From contig ONIY01000005.1 in the NCBI GenBank assembly GCA_900318065.1, positions 1-64,000 of the forward strand: a stretch of 64,000 bases of DNA, written 5' to 3'. The notes below the pieces were generated by a model. The model ran no database searches. It was not told where the DNA came from and saw only the letters and a list, made by a program, of their open reading frames with translations. Source of the stretch: an uncultured Prevotellaceae bacterium (GTDB taxonomy: Bacteria > Bacteroidota > Bacteroidia > Bacteroidales > Muribaculaceae). How positions within the stretch are numbered: the first letter of the stretch is position 1; each line of letters starts with the position of its first letter. This document shows, piece after piece, positions 60,871 to 64,000 of this stretch. The position numbers and the translations under genes are program-made.

Positions 60871-61649
60871 AGCCAGTAGGCCTCGAAATCGTGTTGTACC
60901 CGTTTCTCTACAGGTGGCAGCGTCATGTAGTCGCCGTAGGTCTTGGTGAGATATTCTTCATATCCCACCATTGTTTTATACAGCTTGCCCTCAAACTCGA
61001 TGTCGACATCGCTGGCAATGCACTTTGCAGGGAAGCACCCTTCAATACCAGGGCCAGACTCGCTGAGGTTGCACACTGTCGTCGACTTCTTGCATCCAGT
61101 GACAAGACGCTCAATCTCATTGTTGAGGCTCTTGACTGAGCGCGGCCAGTGCTTGTAGACAATATAAGCAGCCTTGGAATACAATGGGTTGTTGTTGGAA
61201 ATCTTGCATCGTCTTATTTTATAGAGTAGATGCTTGCGCTTGAACACCTTTGCTCTTTGCTCTGGTTCATCACTGATGTAATCGACGGGGAAGATGTCGA
61301 TATACACACCAATCTCAAATCCGGGCGTCTCGGTCTCAACCATGAGGGTTCTTGTGTCGACCACCTTGGCAAACGTGTAGTAATAATTCTCTTCATTGTG
61401 AGGATTTATTACACGGTAATGTCCTGATTCGCTGGTATAAGACTTAATGAAACGGTCATAGCTCTCGCGAGGCATGTAGAGGTCGATGTCGTCGTCCCAT
61501 GGAATATAACCCTTGTGCCTGACGGCGCCAATGAGTGTTCCGCTAGAAAGGAAGTAAGTGATTCCCTTGCGCTGGCAGTATTCATGAATGGAATCGAGAA
61601 TGGATAGTTGTATTGAGCGCAACTCGTTGATGTCGGTGATACGTTTCAT
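60867..61649 (-). CDS. LicD-family phosphotransferase
   Basis: Start chosen at ATG 61649 (260 residues); a TTG two codons earlier is the alternative. SSGTLIGAVRHKGYIPWDDDIDLYM near residue 36 is the LicD signature (GTLLGAxRHKGFIPWDDDxD), with the acidic residues of the nucleotidyltransferase-like fold. LicD proteins move phosphocholine, phosphoglycerol or ribitol-phosphate from CDP donors to glycans. It is the only such enzyme in the window and meets the CTP-activating fusion gene operon tail to tail. It follows the second flippase gene 2 nt downstream on the minus strand. Confidence 0.92.
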   Translation of the reverse strand: MKRITDINELRSIQLSILDSIHEYCQRKGITYFLSSGTLIGAVRHKGYIPWDDDIDLYMPRESYDRFIKSYTSESGHYRVINPHNEENYYYTFAKVVDTRTLMVETETPGFEIGVYIDIFPVDYISDEPEQRAKVFKRKHLLYKIRRCKISNNNPLYSKAAYIVYKHWPRSVKSLNNEIERLVTGCKKSTTVCNLSESGPGIEGCFPAKCIASDVDIEFEGKLYKTMVGYEEYLTKTYGDYMTLPPVEKRVQHDFEAYWL

Positions 61650-61651
61650 GT

Positions 61652-63121
61652 TCAATGATTTTGAGGTTTAAATTTCTTGCCAATGAAATCCCAGCACTCG
61701 GCAAAGATTTTCACTTTGGCAATTTTCATCACTGCGATATAGAGGACTGCTCCAACAACCACCTTTGCGATGAGAAGTGCCACGTTGCCCTTAATCCACA
61801 TGGTTGCAAAGTGAGTGATAGTGAACAGCGCTACTGTGATGAGCAAGAATGGTGCTATGTCCATGATGGCCTCAGTCCATTTCAGATAAATCAGGCGACT
61901 TGCAACTGCCTGCCATGCTGCCAGCCACACAATAATGAATACTGAATAGACAACAACAATCACGAGGATAGACTGCGAGAAGAAATAGTAGCACAAGAGG
62001 ATGAGTCCTATTTGCAACGCTATTTGACCCACGTTGCACCACAGGTAAAGGTCGCTGCGCTTGCAACCAATGGCAAGATTTTGATACACTGTGTATAACG
62101 GCACAAAAGCACCTGCCACACACAGCACCTGCAACAATGGTATACTGCCGAGCCATTTATCACCAAGCACCACTTCGACAAACTCCCTTGCCACCAGTGA
62201 CAAACCAAGCATTACTGGGAATGCCAAGAATGCAGTGAAGCGCAACATCTTGCGAAAGACCCGCTTTTGGCGTTCCTTATCGTCGCTCACACTCACTAGC
62301 ACCGTTTGCACAACTTGAAGCAGTGTGCCGCTCACAAAGGTGTTGGCTTGGGTGTTCCATTTGTTGGCTTGTGTGAAATTACCCACTTGGGCCATAGGGA
62401 AGAAGCGGCCAAAGATGAATGTCAAGATTTGCCCGCACAAGGTGTTGATAATGTTGGTGAAGAGGATGTTCACTGCAAAGCCAAACATCTGCTTTACTGG
62501 CCCGAAATCAATTTTCCACGAAGGTCGCCACTTCACAAAGTAATATCGCCCCAGGTTCAGCATGGTGATGTAAATCACTTGCTGCCAAGCCAGACTCCAG
62601 TAGCGATATCCAGCGAACGCCAGCACTACCCCTGTGCCTCCCGAGCACAGTAAGGCAATGAGATTTATGATTGCCACCTCACGGTTCATCATGTTCTTGC
62701 TCATGTAGGCAGCATGGGCAATGCCCAGCGACGAAATCAGGAAAGCCAGGAACACAAAACGCGACACGTCAATCAAAACAGGTTCATGGAAGAAAGAAGC
62801 GATTAGAGGAGCACAGAACCACAATATGGCATACAACACCACACTCACAATCACATTAAACCAGAACACAGAGTTATAGTCACGTGCCTGTGGCGATTTC
62901 AAGTTTATCAACGCTTGCGTGAAACCGCTGCTCTGCAGGTTGCCGGCGATGAGAGTGAAAATGGTGAGCACACCCACGATGCCATAGTCACCAGGGGTGA
63001 GAAGGCGAGCAAGAACCACACCAAACAAAATGTTGAGCACCTGCAGCGTGCCATTGTTTAGCATGCTCCAGAAGAGGCTTTGCTCGGTGCGTTCTTTTAG
63101 TGGTTGTGTGTTATTGTCCAT
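61652..63121 (-). CDS. Oligosaccharide flippase (WzxC/Polysacc_synt type), second copy
   Basis: A 489-residue protein with about 12 transmembrane segments. The N-terminus TEQSLFWSMLNNGTLQVLNILFGVVLARLLTPGDYGIVGVL and SGFTQALINLKSP are typical of the WzxC-like lipopolysaccharide biosynthesis flippases, a subgroup different from the flippase at 55516. It is followed by licD in the same operon (stop at 61652). Two flippases of different subgroups again hint at two exported glycans. Promoter at 63144-63151. Confidence 0.9.
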   Translation of the reverse strand: MDNNTQPLKERTEQSLFWSMLNNGTLQVLNILFGVVLARLLTPGDYGIVGVLTIFTLIAGNLQSSGFTQALINLKSPQARDYNSVFWFNVIVSVVLYAILWFCAPLIASFFHEPVLIDVSRFVFLAFLISSLGIAHAAYMSKNMMNREVAIINLIALLCSGGTGVVLAFAGYRYWSLAWQQVIYITMLNLGRYYFVKWRPSWKIDFGPVKQMFGFAVNILFTNIINTLCGQILTFIFGRFFPMAQVGNFTQANKWNTQANTFVSGTLLQVVQTVLVSVSDDKERQKRVFRKMLRFTAFLAFPVMLGLSLVAREFVEVVLGDKWLGSIPLLQVLCVAGAFVPLYTVYQNLAIGCKRSDLYLWCNVGQIALQIGLILLCYYFFSQSILVIVVVYSVFIIVWLAAWQAVASRLIYLKWTEAIMDIAPFLLITVALFTITHFATMWIKGNVALLIAKVVVGAVLYIAVMKIAKVKIFAECWDFIGKKFKPQNH

Positions 63122-63143
63122 TCTCGGTTATTTCAAAATCGTG

Positions 63144-63151
63144 CAAAATTA
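63144..63151 (-). promoter_or_regulatory. -7 promoter element of the flippase-licD operon
   Basis: TAATTTTG on the minus strand, 22 nt before the start codon of the flippase gene. Confidence 0.6.
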
Positions 63152-63185
63152 AGCATTTAATTTGAATAATTCAAACACTCACAAG

Positions 63186-64000
63186 TTATTGCTCGCATGC
63201 ATCATCTTCGTCCTGGTCCAATGGAGCGTTCAACTTTGACTTTGACGGATATTGAGGAAGCATACCTGAATAAAAACGCAGGTGCTTGCTCTTGGTGTTG
63301 AAATGGTTTTGTTGTGGTGCCCACTCGCCCTTGTTGATGCTGGGTGCAAGCATAATTCGTTTGGCGCCATAGCGGTTGTTGATTTTGTCAATTGCACTCA
63401 TGAGCCGGTTGTGCCTCACCTCTTGCTCGCCATTGAAGATGTCGAGTTGCAATTCCTTGGCACTCACGATGTCGGAAACCATCACGCCGGCTTTTCGGTA
63501 GGAAAACCCTTCACGAAAAATGCTGTTGAAGGCAATGAGGACATGGCGCACAATCTCGATTGCCGACGAGGTGTGGGTTGCCATCCTCACCGTGCATGAG
63601 TTGGAGTAAAACGGCAAGTCTTGCCTAAAGTGGTCGCCACGCACATAGACCGTGACAGTGAGTGCTGCCGACTGCTCCTGGCGAAGCTGCGTGGCACAGG
63701 CTTGGGCAAACGTCAACACAGCGTCGCTTATCTCATTTCTCTTCTGAATCACATGACCAAAGGTGCGAGAGCTCATTATCGACTTGTGGGCTATGGTTAC
63801 CGGATTGATACTCACCCGGTCAAGCCCCAGCAGTTCCTCCTGGGTTCGCACTAGATTGATGTTGCCTATCTTTTGCAGGAACGACTTGGGCAGTCTCACA
63901 AAGTCGCTTGCATAGTGAATGCCTCTTGATAAGAGTTTGGCATTTAGCCTGCGTCCAATGCCCCATATGTCGTCAATCTTTGTCCTTGACAATATGTTGT
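63186..64000 (-). CDS. umuC: Y-family DNA polymerase UmuC, C-terminal part (runs off the window)
   Basis: At least 268 residues in frame up to the window edge. KIDDIWGIGRRLNAKLLSRGI is the helix-hairpin-helix region of UmuC-type polymerases, followed by the little-finger domain (SIMSSRTFGHVIQKRNEIS) and the C-terminal DUF4113-like end (SAIDKINNRYGAKRIMLAPSINKGEWAPQQNHFN). The N-terminal palm and catalytic residues lie outside the window. Error-prone translesion synthesis in the SOS response. The gene ends in an acidic tail (DQDEDDACEQ), with the flippase operon directly behind it on the same strand. Confidence 0.92.
   Translation of the reverse strand, partial: NILSRTKIDDIWGIGRRLNAKLLSRGIHYASDFVRLPKSFLQKIGNINLVRTQEELLGLDRVSINPVTIAHKSIMSSRTFGHVIQKRNEISDAVLTFAQACATQLRQEQSAALTVTVYVRGDHFRQDLPFYSNSCTVRMATHTSSAIEIVRHVLIAFNSIFREGFSYRKAGVMVSDIVSAKELQLDIFNGEQEVRHNRLMSAIDKINNRYGAKRIMLAPSINKGEWAPQQNHFNTKSKHLRFYSGMLPQYPSKSKLNAPLDQDEDDACEQ

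Overview
The window looks like a chromosomal segment of an anaerobic gut-type Bacteroidales bacterium (Bacteroidetes). The evidence is the many matches to the Bacteroidetes promoter (TTTG, about 20 nt, TAnnTTTG), the order nusB-yajC-ybbR-coaE, the cluster rplM-rpsI-rpsB-tsf, the large NusB, lipoproteins with Bacteroidetes-type lipoboxes, a Wza/BY-kinase exopolysaccharide locus, and amino-acid fermentation genes coupled to an [FeFe]-hydrogenase. Genus cannot be fixed from sequence alone.

Bases 1-13,100 form a fermentation block. It holds iorA (3' end) and iorB, a PLP aminotransferase, a CoA-transferase, ptb-buk, an [FeFe]-hydrogenase and its complete maturation set hydE-hydG-hydF. Read together, they suggest transamination of (aromatic) amino acids to 2-oxo acids, ferredoxin-linked oxidation to acyl-CoA, conversion to acyl-phosphate and acid with ATP gain, and disposal of electrons as H2. 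A small XRE-DUF6922-like/AbiEii pair sits between the convergent hydA and hydF, with similar hairpins on both sides.

Bases 13,100-41,700 are mostly housekeeping: a UDG-superfamily protein, DedA, rpe, tRNA-Ser(CGA), trmN6, a Dus enzyme, envelope lipoproteins, a secreted tyrosine phosphatase next to a CotH lipoprotein, nusB-yajC-ybbR-coaE, the ribosomal protein cluster, an AI-2E-type permease, a BamE-like lipoprotein, an MBL hydrolase, two MFS paralogues and groES-groEL. As written, groEL is frameshifted by an exact 13-bp tandem duplication.

Bases 41,850-63,160 are a surface-polysaccharide region: Wza, Wzz/BY-kinase, WecC, two EpsG-like polymerases, GT2/GT4/WecG transferases, an AAC(3)-fold acetyltransferase, a deacetylase, an alpha-toroid protein, a hexapeptide acetyltransferase and two flippases. 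Its distal part holds a cytidylyltransferase fused to a CobD/HisC-like PLP enzyme, followed by an ornithine-cyclodeaminase-like dehydrogenase and facing a LicD-family transferase. Together these suggest synthesis, activation and transfer of an unusual phospho-amine decoration. The window ends inside umuC.

Intergenic DNA is unusual. About ten spacers consist largely of short tandem arrays whose unit is nearly always exactly 7 bp (a few 8 or 9), although the unit sequence differs. Some arrays supply the preceding stop codon or end 2-3 nt before the next start codon. A second family is a two-module palindromic element of about 230 bp near 19.5 kb and 33.9 kb, with partial copies at 19.3 and 36.1 kb. 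No rRNA, CRISPR array, insertion sequence or integrase was found.
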